Assembly (NCBI GenBank): GCA_028684405.1 | Contig: JAQUGA010000149.1 | Location: 1 to 6,261, forward strand | Direction: 5' to 3' | From: Bacteroidales bacterium | Lineage (GTDB): Bacteria > Bacteroidota > Bacteroidia > Bacteroidales > WCHB1-69 | DNA: 6,261 nt | In this document: positions 1 through 6,090 of the stretch, piece by piece | Numbering within the stretch: the stretch's first letter is position 1 | How the letters are laid out: each line of letters begins with the position of its first letter | Position numbers and translations under genes: made by a program | Notes under the pieces: model-generated | Database searches by the model: none | Seen by the model: the letters and a program-made list of their open reading frames with translations, nothing else | What the model was told of the DNA's origin: nothing

Positions 1-684
1 CAATTCAAAATTCCCCTTTTTCTGCTTAATAGCGGAAGTAAAAGAGCCTTTTTCGTGTCCAAAAAGCTCACTATCAATAAGCTCTGATGGGATTGCAGCA
101 CAGTTTATTTCAATAAATGCTTGGTTTGATCGATTGCTTTTTTCGTGAAGCCAATGTGCCACCAACTCTTTTCCAGTTCCATTTTCGCCAGTAATCAAAA
201 CACGTGCATCGGTTGTGGCAACCCTTTCAATCATATTTTTAATGTCGGTGATGGCTTTCGAAGTGCCAATCATTTCGTATTTCTGACTTACTTTCTTTTT
301 TAAAATTTTGGTTTCTGTAATTAAATTTGCTTTGTCAAGGGCATTGCGAACGGTTACCAAAAGACGGTTCAAATCAAAAGGCTTTGAAATATAATCAAAA
401 GCCCCTTTTTTGATGGCGTCTACGGCCGTATCAATGGTGCCGTGTCCAGAAATCATAACTACAGGAGTGTCAACCTGCTGAACCAACTCTTCCAATACTT
501 CAATGCCATCTTTTCCAGGCATTTTTATATCACACAAAACCAAATCAAATTTGTCTTGGCTAAATAATTCCAAACCAACGATTCCGTCTTCGGCAATTTG
601 AACTTCATATTTTTCGTATTCAAGAATGTCTTTTAGGGTTCTGCGAATGCTGATCTCATCGTCGATAATAAGTATTTTTGACAT
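1..684 (-). CDS. Sigma-54-dependent response regulator, NtrC/AtoC type (partial, 3' end outside window)
   Basis: This is the N-terminal 228 codons of a two-component response regulator; the C-terminal part runs off the left edge. Residues 1 to about 120 form a receiver domain, with acidic pocket D8-D9, phospho-acceptor D52 in LVLCDIKMPG, S79 in MISGHG and K101 in the SKPF motif. From about residue 137 an AAA+ sigma-54 activator domain begins (MIGTSKAITDI), with Walker A GENGTGKE at 166-173. The loop that contacts sigma-54 reads GSFTSA (213-218) instead of the classical GAFTGA. Members of the family are phosphorylated by a sensor kinase and use ATP to remodel sigma-54 RNA polymerase; the C-terminal DNA-binding domain is not visible here. 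The ATG at 684 is chosen because MSKILIIDDE is a standard receiver start and a promoter-like box lies just upstream. The target genes and partner kinase cannot be read from this window. It looks like ordinary chromosome next to the defence cassette. Confidence 0.93.
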   Translation of the reverse strand, partial: MSKILIIDDEISIRRTLKDILEYEKYEVQIAEDGIVGLELFSQDKFDLVLCDIKMPGKDGIEVLEELVQQVDTPVVMISGHGTIDTAVDAIKKGAFDYISKPFDLNRLLVTVRNALDKANLITETKILKKKVSQKYEMIGTSKAITDIKNMIERVATTDARVLITGENGTGKELVAHWLHEKSNRSNQAFIEINCAAIPSELIDSELFGHEKGSFTSAIKQKKGNFEL

Positions 685-701
685 AATTAGGTTTTTTTGT
701 G

Positions 702-709
702 TAAAGATA
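702..709 (-). promoter_or_regulatory. Probable -7 promoter box of the response regulator gene
   Basis: On the minus strand the sequence reads TATCTTTA, seven of eight positions of the Bacteroidota sigma-ABfr -7 consensus TAnnTTTG. It lies 17 bp upstream of the regulator's ATG, so the leader would be only about 10 nt. The -33 element is weak: a TTA sits about 19 bp further upstream. No Shine-Dalgarno sequence is visible; the start is preceded by TTAATT, which is usual for the phylum. Confidence 0.5.
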
Positions 710-992
710 CAAAAAATGAATTAACAGCTAAGTTTTAACCTTCCGAGGCTATCAAAATGTGGCGGTATTAACACCCTTTTCCCTTTCACCTCGCTACAAA
801 GTTAATTAATATTTTTGAAGTTCCAAGTTGCTTTCTCGCCCGCCATTATTCATAGCCTTTGCTGTGCTAAATCCGCTTCCTGCGGGGTGGCTCTAAACAA
901 CATAACAGAGGCATAAAGATTTTATCCAATCAAAAAAATGAGACAAACACACAAAAATCTCTCTTGATAAATTCGAATAAAATATAAATCAT
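710..992. other. Intergenic region with no supported gene
   Basis: I see no convincing gene in this stretch. On the minus strand one frame stays open for about 28 codons (roughly 806-892) and ends in MNNGGRESNLELQKY followed by TAA. It has no clear start signal and resembles the tail of a decayed or spurious frame. Patches such as the one around 870-892 are more GC-rich than their surroundings and may be remnants of an earlier insertion. Confidence 0.4.
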
Positions 993-1054
993 GTTATACC
1001 GAAATGATATACCTTTTCTCAAATTTATTTTTAAAAATCATTTCGAGTATAAAC
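993..1054. repeat. Imperfect inverted repeat (long hairpin)
   Basis: The left arm 993-1008 (GTTATACCGAAATGAT) pairs with the right arm 1037-1054 (ATCATTTCGAGTATAAAC). The inner 8 bp (GAAATGAT/ATCATTTC) match perfectly and the outer part matches with small gaps. The loop of about 28 bp is AT-rich. It lies between the response regulator and the end of the defence operon. It could be a transcript end, a remnant of a small mobile element or a protein-binding site. There is no T-run directly after the stem on either strand, so a simple intrinsic terminator is not well supported. Confidence 0.45.
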
Positions 1055-1154
1055 AAAATAAATAGCCCAAAATCTCGGATCTATTTCAAGCTGTGCTTCA
1101 CGTTTACCCTCGTTTTTCGGGACTGGGTGCTGCAAAACGCTTGAAGGTCTATAT

Positions 1155-1310
1155 GTTACAAGCTGGCCGTTTTTGTCTTTCGTCATTCTGTCTTTCATTT
1201 TTGCTGCATCTTTTCTGACTGTCGTGCATTGGGGTAGGCAAGCTCTTTTGTAGGTTTGGGTCTTAGCGTTGCCGGTGCGACCTGCAAATGTGCTTGACTA
1301 CGATGCGTAG
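1155..1310. repeat. GC-rich repeat-like block, left flank of the R-M operon
   Basis: This block is about half G+C in the lines counted (1201-1320), against 22-35% in many sampled lines of the operon. It shares words with the right flank. In the same orientation these are GTAGGCAA (1234-1241), GCTCTTTTG (1242-1250), AGCGTTG (1265-1271) and CAAATGTGCTTGA (1285-1297). In inverted orientation they are GTTACAAGC (1155-1163) and ATTTTTGCTGCAT (1197-1209). It has no coding potential that I can support. From memory, similar noncoding blocks recur between genes in Bacteroidota genomes, but I cannot confirm this here. It starts directly after the stop of the endonuclease gene. Confidence 0.5.
1298..1310 (-). 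other. Small hairpin right after the endonuclease stop codon
   Basis: CTACG (1298-1302) and CGTAG (1306-1310) form a perfect 5-bp stem with a 3-nt loop. On the minus strand it starts 3 nt after the endonuclease TAA. It could help end or stabilise the operon transcript. No U-tract follows it (the next bases are TCAAGCAC), so it is a poor intrinsic terminator and may only be the edge of the flanking repeat. Confidence 0.3.
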
Positions 1311-1313
1311 GTT

Positions 1314-2369
1314 TTAAAATAACTGTCTTAACTCATTATATCTGTCCCAACTGTAATTGCCTTTGCTGTCTAATGAATTTTTATTGTAAATCCTTGTCAA
1401 TGCTTTGTTGTTTGTAATTTTCCGAATAATTGTTGCGTTGTTGTTTATCAACTCTATTTCAGAATAAAGATGCCATTCAGTTAGTTGTGTTAAATATGCA
1501 GGTTTTATTCTGTTTGCTCCGTCACTTAGAAATTGAAACTTCTCTAAAAATGAAGTTGTAGAAACAGTATTGATAATAGCTAATATTTCTTCCATTGTAT
1601 TTTGTTGACCAGAAAGCAAATCCCATAGTTCGTTTGCTACAAGAGATTCATTTGTGGCAAAATATTTATTCATATTGATAATTGAACCAAGAAAACGTGG
1701 CTTGTTATGACTTGTTACAGCTTCATTAACCGGATTTACAGTAGGGTCAAAAGGAAAGCCTATGTAAAAATGAATTTGCTTACCAGGGAAATGATTATAT
1801 AATGCTGCCTTACCTTCCAGAATTTTTTTCTTTTCGCCCTTCATTTCGCCTGAATTCGGTTTAACCGATTTAAGTTCAATTGCAGTAACACTTGTAGAGT
1901 CTTCAATAAATACATCTGCTGAAAAGTCCATTGCATTAATTTCGGCATCCTTATATTGAGTAAACAGTAGTGCGTTTTCATTGATAAGATTTGGTGTTGA
2001 TGTAGTGTTGCTTAAGTCAGCAATTATTTGGGCAATATGATTTCTTTGACTTTGTTTTATAGGTAAATTACCAAGTCGTTTTGAAGTATATTCTCTTTTC
2101 TCTCCATTACTCAAGTGATGAGCAACATTTTCAAAAAACGTTTGCCCCAAAGTTGTATTTAAACCTTGAAGCCAACTACTAAGACTTATGAAAAATGGTG
2201 TGTCTGAAACTTTACCATTTAACTTATCTGAAAACGCTTTTAAAAATGATTCATGAAATGGAGCATTTCTGTTATTCGAAGCATCCTCCGGGAAACTCTC
2301 AAATCGGGTAACTAAAGTCTTAATTACCTCTATTGATATTTTTTCTTTTTGTTTATTTGATAGTGCCAT
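1314..2369 (-). CDS. Type II restriction endonuclease, TdeIII-like family
   Basis: This 351-residue protein is probably the cutting enzyme of the cassette. The centre carries a PD-(D/E)xK-type nuclease core: D148/D152 in AMDFSADVFI, then E165 and K167 in AIELK, followed by SVKPNSGEMKGEKKKILEGKA (168-188). From memory, the xELKxVKPNxGEMxGEK stretch is the hallmark of the TdeIII/MjaII family, whose members are recorded as recognising GGNCC. The specificity here is inferred, not seen. The predicted protein has no membrane segment and should be cytoplasmic. The gene is last in the operon and its ATG lies inside the 3' end of the AIPR gene (17-nt overlap, different frame), so translation is probably coupled. 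The operon's methyltransferase should protect the host at the same sites. By eye only two GGNCC sites occur in the window (2408 and 4335). The reading frame is intact. The family call is fairly sure; the recognition site is uncertain. Confidence 0.78.
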   Translation of the reverse strand: MALSNKQKEKISIEVIKTLVTRFESFPEDASNNRNAPFHESFLKAFSDKLNGKVSDTPFFISLSSWLQGLNTTLGQTFFENVAHHLSNGEKREYTSKRLGNLPIKQSQRNHIAQIIADLSNTTSTPNLINENALLFTQYKDAEINAMDFSADVFIEDSTSVTAIELKSVKPNSGEMKGEKKKILEGKAALYNHFPGKQIHFYIGFPFDPTVNPVNEAVTSHNKPRFLGSIINMNKYFATNESLVANELWDLLSGQQNTMEEILAIINTVSTTSFLEKFQFLSDGANRIKPAYLTQLTEWHLYSEIELINNNATIIRKITNNKALTRIYNKNSLDSKGNYSWDRYNELRQLF

Positions 2370-4074
2370 GTTGTGTTTTAAAATAATCTATTAATCTTTT
2401 TGTTTTTGGACCTGAGTAAAAACCTCTTGCTTCAAACAAGTAATTTTGACTTTCTAGAATTGTGTTTACTTCACTAAAAAGAGTTTTAACATTTTCAAAG
2501 TCTGATAAAAATGCTAATTTATCAGATACAGATTTTATACCATCTCTATCAAGTTTCAAATCACAGGCTAGTAAAATATGCATATCCATAGTTTTTGATT
2601 TGAGTTGGATAACATTGTTTGATAAAATATTATTCATTAAGAAGTGAAGAGCACCAGAGTAATAGTAAGTTTCTAACTCAGCCTCATCACTTTTTGTAAA
2701 TATTTTACCAGCCTCTCGGTATTTTTCAATTTTTGAGATTGCATTACTTTTCATTATATGTGGCTCTTTCAAAAGAATTGAAATATAAGATTTTGCAATT
2801 AACTCTTTTGTTAGAACTTTATATTGTGGTGAGACTTCGGAATACTGGCCTCTAAGCCTTTCAAAATAAATACCAAATGAATCTCTTCCAATAAAATATT
2901 CTTCAAGTTTTGTATGAAAGACATTTAATGTTTCAAGGTCTTTGTCAATAGCATTTTGATTATTTGTAGCATAAATTATGTCTTTTTTTAAATCAGGATT
3001 GGTAGTAGATATAATTTTAGCTATTACCTCAACTTTATCGGCTTCTTCTGGATTAGCTATATAGTAATCATAAAGAATATGCGAAGTCTGACAACCGTTT
3101 ATTATTCTTGGGTGTTTTATATAAAATTTATTTCGACTAAGTTCGTGTCTTTTAATTCTTTCACATAAAATTGTAATGCCATTATTCATATAAAGAAAAT
3201 ATGGTCTCTTAGTATCATCATTTAGAGTCTTTAAAATTTCATTATTCACTGTAGAATTCTCAATTTTTGAACGTACATTTTCAACAAATAATTTCTCTCT
3301 CAAAAATCCATTTCCTTCATCTGTAACAATAATTTTTTTTAGTTCAGCAAAACTTAAAACAGAAACAAAGCTCACTGGTATATCAGGCTTTTCATTCAAC
3401 GTAATCTCAGAATTAAATTCTAAAAGTATTTCTAAAAATTTATCTATTTTTTCATAATAGGCCTTTAGTTCATCTGTTTGAAGAATGTGTATATCATTTA
3501 AATTAAACTGAAATTGAAAATCATTTCTTGATAATATCTTCCTTTTTTCAGTTTCTAATTCGGAATTTTGTAATTGATGATTTGTTTTTCCAGAACAAAA
3601 AAACAGGTCAATTGATGGAGTTTCAGATATCTGTTCAAAAAATCGTCCTTCTTCATCGAATAATTTTTTCAATACATCTGAGAACGGCTCAATGTTATTT
3701 ATACCATTTAAAAAATTTATTACTTCATCTGTAAATGACTGGAATTTTTGCAAACTAAAACTACTCAATGTAGTGGCTTGAATAAAACATAATCTTACAA
3801 TCAGTTTTTCTCTTTCACCAATTTTTTCTAAATCTGATTCATCTTTGATTATCCTATTGTTAACAATAATACTTATACCATCAATGCCTTTTGATTTCCC
3901 TGTTGAAATTGAATTTGGGTCATCAAGATCTTCATTTATTAAACTACTAACTACTATATAATTAGAAAACATTTCAAACCAGTCTTTTTCATTGACTACA
4001 TTAGTATCAATCGTAAATTTTTCAGCAAATGTTTTAAGTTTTGATTTTAAACCAATGTCAAATGTATTTGCCAT
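2353..4074 (-). CDS. AIPR-family protein (abortive infection / phage resistance)
   Basis: This 573-residue soluble protein carries the AIPR signature in its middle: YMNNGITILCERI (295-307) and PRIINGCQTSHILYDY (322-337), followed by YATNNQNAID (368-377). The N-terminal 120 residues resemble the nuclease-like part of the family, with KGIDGISIIV (62-71) and LCFIQATTLSSF (95-106). As I remember the family, this last motif normally reads QxK (often QAKT); here it is Q99-A100-T101, so the Lys is missing. AIPR proteins are known from restriction-modification operons and are linked to abortive phage infection, but the biochemical activity is not settled. The gene starts 1 nt after the methyltransferase stop and overlaps the endonuclease start by 17 nt. 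Lines sampled from it are only 22-28% G+C, lower than most of its neighbours. Its role is probably a second layer of defence or an accessory to the endonuclease; this is inference. Confidence 0.85.
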   Translation of the reverse strand: MANTFDIGLKSKLKTFAEKFTIDTNVVNEKDWFEMFSNYIVVSSLINEDLDDPNSISTGKSKGIDGISIIVNNRIIKDESDLEKIGEREKLIVRLCFIQATTLSSFSLQKFQSFTDEVINFLNGINNIEPFSDVLKKLFDEEGRFFEQISETPSIDLFFCSGKTNHQLQNSELETEKRKILSRNDFQFQFNLNDIHILQTDELKAYYEKIDKFLEILLEFNSEITLNEKPDIPVSFVSVLSFAELKKIIVTDEGNGFLREKLFVENVRSKIENSTVNNEILKTLNDDTKRPYFLYMNNGITILCERIKRHELSRNKFYIKHPRIINGCQTSHILYDYYIANPEEADKVEVIAKIISTTNPDLKKDIIYATNNQNAIDKDLETLNVFHTKLEEYFIGRDSFGIYFERLRGQYSEVSPQYKVLTKELIAKSYISILLKEPHIMKSNAISKIEKYREAGKIFTKSDEAELETYYYSGALHFLMNNILSNNVIQLKSKTMDMHILLACDLKLDRDGIKSVSDKLAFLSDFENVKTLFSEVNTILESQNYLFEARGFYSGPKTKRLIDYFKTQHGTIK

Positions 4075-4088
4075 TTTATTTATTTTTT
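4069..4088 (-). promoter_or_regulatory. A-rich translation start region of the AIPR gene (repeated 20-bp word)
   Basis: On the minus strand AAAAAATAAATAAAATGGCA spans the end of the methyltransferase gene and the AIPR ATG. The methyltransferase stop is the second TAA, one base before the ATG. There is no Shine-Dalgarno sequence; A-rich upstream bases are the usual start signal in Bacteroidota. The same 20 bases occur at the methyltransferase start (5648-5667). Confidence 0.6.
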
Positions 4089-5653
4089 AAATGAAAAATT
4101 ATCTCAGCATAAGCTCCTTTATCCTTTTCAGTTCTGTTTAATACTGGTCGTTTATATTGATTTACAATTTGCATTCCCGCATTTTCTGCAATTGTCGGAT
4201 ACATATTGTATTTGTCATTTGCCACAAGAAAAATATCATAATCTTCAACAAGATATTGCTTTGCGTTATTCAATACATCACTAAGACCTTGAATGTAACT
4301 TTGTTTTGCTTCTCTCCCTTGCCCTTTGAAAAGTGGACCGATTTCAAGTTCGTCTTTTCGTTCAAAGCCGAACAAATCATAAGCATATGCGTGTTGTTCG
4401 TGATAGTCAATTAGACCAACATAGGGTGGCGATGAAAATATTCCTTTAATTTTTTGTTTCTCAACAAGCTTTGCAAAATCAGGATTGAGTTTTTTAAGTC
4501 CATCTACAATATCTATGTTTCGGCTGTCTCCAGTCAAACATGTGTGAAAAGTTTCTTTCCGCAATTTATCATATTCTGCTAATCTTTTAATTGTGTCTTT
4601 AGAATATGTTCCCCACCATTTAAGAATTGAAAATAATGGTTTACACATTTTTCCGTGTTTACCACAATAATAAGTAGCTGTGATTGGCTCGAGTAAGGTC
4701 GCTAAATCTGCATGAGTAGTAGCTCTACAACTTCTAATTGTGCGACTTAGAATTACGCTAATAATTTTCTTAGTATCATGATTTTTAATTTTTTTGATTT
4801 CATCAAACACAAATTGAATTTCATCCCGGATATGTTGAGTATACCATTTGTCAAGGAATGAATCTTCTTTATCTTGACGCAATTTAATTTTATATTCCTT
4901 TACGAGATTATTGAATGTTGGTAAAAACTCCTTTTCCTTTTCTGCACCATAAGTCTTTTCGTCAATTTCCTTGCGTTTTACTTTGTATTTGTATTCAGGA
5001 ACTGGAAAATACTTATTATTGAAAACATATAACTCTTTTAAAAGACGGTCTTCAAATTCAAGAGTTTTATGGTCTGCTAAAAATAGTTTTAATGCCTTAG
5101 AAATTCTGTTTATTTCAGTTTGAACATCAACAAGCTTATATTTTGTAACCTTACAATTTCCAATTAGAGCATTGAAAGCAGAAACGTCATTTCCAACGGC
5201 ATGAATCCCTAACTCACAAGCCTGAACCATTGTTGTTCCACTACCTGAGAATGGGTCGTAAACAATGTCGCTAGGTTTGAAATAAACTTCCTTCTTGAAT
5301 TTGTCTGTATGATTGTCTAGAAAATACTCAACTAATTGGGGAATAAACTTTCCTTTATATGGATGAAGTCTGTGAACGTGTTTTGTCGTCTCAGCCTCTT
5401 TGAATTGTTCAAACGATAATGCCCAATTTAAATCTTCGCCAAGTTGTTCTTTCCATTTTTCTTGTCTTGATTTCTTTTGGTCTTTATAATAATCAATTAA
5501 TTCCTCTTTAATGACTTGTGTTGAGCCGTTGTCTTCTATTTTTTTTATTCGGCCATATTGGATTAGATATGAAATATTGGAAGTAGTAACATTCTTTTCC
5601 AAATATTCACTAGCCCATTGGCTTGCCTCTTTAATTGATAATAGTTCTGCCAT
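4076..5653 (-). CDS. DNA methyltransferase, SPPY type (probable N4-cytosine), of the type II R-M system
   Basis: This 525-residue enzyme should transfer a methyl group from S-adenosylmethionine to DNA and protect host sites. Residues 4-57 look like a MerR/excisionase-type helix-turn-helix (SIKEASQWASEYL...VIKEELIDYY). A motif-X-like stretch HPYKGKFIP (97-105) precedes motif I DPFSGSGTT (133-141), the cofactor site. The catalytic motif IV is SSPPY (407-411); SPPY is typical of N4-cytosine methylation, while adenine enzymes usually have D/NPPY. Motif I before IV with about 270 residues between them is an alpha-like order, so the target-recognition part probably lies at about 160-400. That region includes CRATTHADL (309-317) and a C330/H333/C337 cluster that might bind metal. 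The gene starts 5 nt after the controller stop and ends 1 nt before the AIPR start. It is intact. The class is sure; the base modified and recognition site (perhaps GGNCC, from the endonuclease) are inferred. Confidence 0.9.
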   Translation of the reverse strand: MAELLSIKEASQWASEYLEKNVTTSNISYLIQYGRIKKIEDNGSTQVIKEELIDYYKDQKKSRQEKWKEQLGEDLNWALSFEQFKEAETTKHVHRLHPYKGKFIPQLVEYFLDNHTDKFKKEVYFKPSDIVYDPFSGSGTTMVQACELGIHAVGNDVSAFNALIGNCKVTKYKLVDVQTEINRISKALKLFLADHKTLEFEDRLLKELYVFNNKYFPVPEYKYKVKRKEIDEKTYGAEKEKEFLPTFNNLVKEYKIKLRQDKEDSFLDKWYTQHIRDEIQFVFDEIKKIKNHDTKKIISVILSRTIRSCRATTHADLATLLEPITATYYCGKHGKMCKPLFSILKWWGTYSKDTIKRLAEYDKLRKETFHTCLTGDSRNIDIVDGLKKLNPDFAKLVEKQKIKGIFSSPPYVGLIDYHEQHAYAYDLFGFERKDELEIGPLFKGQGREAKQSYIQGLSDVLNNAKQYLVEDYDIFLVANDKYNMYPTIAENAGMQIVNQYKRPVLNRTEKDKGAYAEIIFHLKNK

Positions 5654-5667
5654 TTTATTTATTTTTT
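5648..5667 (-). promoter_or_regulatory. A-rich translation start region of the methyltransferase gene (repeated 20-bp word)
   Basis: The minus strand again reads AAAAAATAAATAAAATGGCA, identical to the AIPR start region. Here the first TAA is the controller stop codon, leaving 5 nt before the methyltransferase ATG. The close spacing suggests translational coupling. Confidence 0.6.
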
Positions 5668-5958
5668 TGTTACTCCGTATTTAATTGTTTTTTCAGCAAC
5701 TTTTAGTGCTTGAAGCCCTAAGTTTTCGTCTTTAAGTTCATAAAGAATTTTCTCACTTAAATATTGAACTATCAGGGATTCCTTGTTGATTTCAAGAATT
5801 TCAGCCAACTTATTAATTTGTTCTCTTGTCGCTTTTCTTTCGCCTCGTTCTATTTTACTAAGTATAGCTGTATCTACGTCTAGTTGAGCAGAAACGTGTC
5901 GCAATAGCAATCCTTTCTTTTCTCTACTTTCTCTTAGTATTTCTCCTGTTGTTTTCAA
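5659..5958 (-). CDS. XRE-family controller-like (C) protein of the R-M system
   Basis: This is a small DNA-binding regulator, 99 residues if started at the TTG at 5958. Residues about 5-60 (GEILRESREKKGLLLRHVSAQLDVD, then TAILSKIERGER) form an XRE/Cro-type helix-turn-helix. The C-terminal 35 residues are probably helical and may serve dimerisation. An in-frame ATG lies at 6045, but the 29 extra residues (MLKSFYFLLFITK...) are hydrophobic, do not look like an XRE N-terminus, and would place the promoter and operator inside the gene. Starting at TTG gives MKTTGEILRE, which as I recall is how relatives begin. In known R-M systems such C proteins bind palindromes at their own promoter, first activating and then repressing, which delays the endonuclease. 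That role is inferred here from position (first in the operon, 5 nt before the methyltransferase) and from the palindromes upstream. It could also be a plain repressor. Confidence 0.82.
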   Translation of the reverse strand: MKTTGEILRESREKKGLLLRHVSAQLDVDTAILSKIERGERKATREQINKLAEILEINKESLIVQYLSEKILYELKDENLGLQALKVAEKTIKYGVTKK

Positions 5959-5966
5959 ATTTGAAA
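5953..5966. promoter_or_regulatory. Second palindrome, overlapping the controller start codon
   Basis: TTTCAAATTTGAAA is a perfect 14-bp palindrome that includes the proposed TTG start codon (5956-5958). Its centre is about 24 bp, or just over two helical turns, from that of the upstream palindrome. It could be a second, weaker controller site or a translation-control element. AT-rich palindromes also arise by chance, so this is tentative. Confidence 0.35.
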
Positions 5967-5974
5967 TAATTAAC

Positions 5975-5991
5975 TTGACAATATTTGTCAA
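5975..5991. promoter_or_regulatory. Palindromic operator candidate (C-box) of the R-M operon
   Basis: TTGACAA-TAT-TTGTCAA has perfect 7-bp arms around a 3-bp centre. It overlaps the downstream end of the -7 box and lies 17 bp upstream of the proposed TTG start. This is where an autoregulatory XRE-type controller would bind. Binding by the adjacent controller is inferred from position and symmetry. Confidence 0.62.
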
Positions 5992-5996
5992 ATATA
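5989..5996 (-). promoter_or_regulatory. Probable -7 promoter box of the R-M operon
   Basis: The minus strand reads TATATTTG, a full match to the Bacteroidota -7 consensus TAnnTTTG. A TTG that could act as the -33 element lies at 6019-6021, with a 22-bp gap that is slightly longer than usual. Transcription would start about 20-25 nt before the TTG start codon of the controller. The box overlaps the palindrome at 5975-5991, so a bound controller would affect initiation. No other promoter is obvious inside the operon. Confidence 0.55.
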
Positions 5997-6090
5997 AAAC
6001 TTTTAACTTAGTAATGAACAATAAAAAATAGAAACTTTTCAACATTAATGTAGTCTCTTTTTTTTAAGGGTGGAGGTTGGGCTTGGGTGC

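Noticed and set aside
806..892. Open minus-strand stretch of about 28 codons ending in MNNGGRESNLELQKY
   Set aside because: It has no start signal, is very short and sits in noncoding sequence; possibly a decayed gene end, but nothing supports a product.
1155..1310. Integron attC site or CRISPR repeat in the GC-rich flank
   Set aside because: I find no RYYYAAC/GTTRRRY pair bounding a hairpin and no regular repeat-spacer pattern.
2462..2647. Plus-strand open frame of 61 codons
   Set aside because: It is antisense to the AIPR gene, low in complexity, and has no start signal or recognisable motif.
3528..3734. Plus-strand open frame of 68 codons
   Set aside because: It is antisense to the AIPR gene and arises from AT-rich codons; no domain is visible.
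4157..4414. Plus-strand open frame of 85 codons
   Set aside because: It is antisense to the catalytic part of the methyltransferase; the apparent hydrophobic segments reflect the complementary strand.
5959..6045. N-terminal hydrophobic extension of the controller, as a membrane anchor
   Set aside because: The segment overlaps a promoter and a palindrome, and a membrane-anchored XRE controller would be unusual; a downstream TTG start explains it better.
6042..6051. Palindrome ACATTAATGT over the upstream ATG
   Set aside because: It is only 10 bp, AT-rich and upstream of the presumed promoter; likely by chance.
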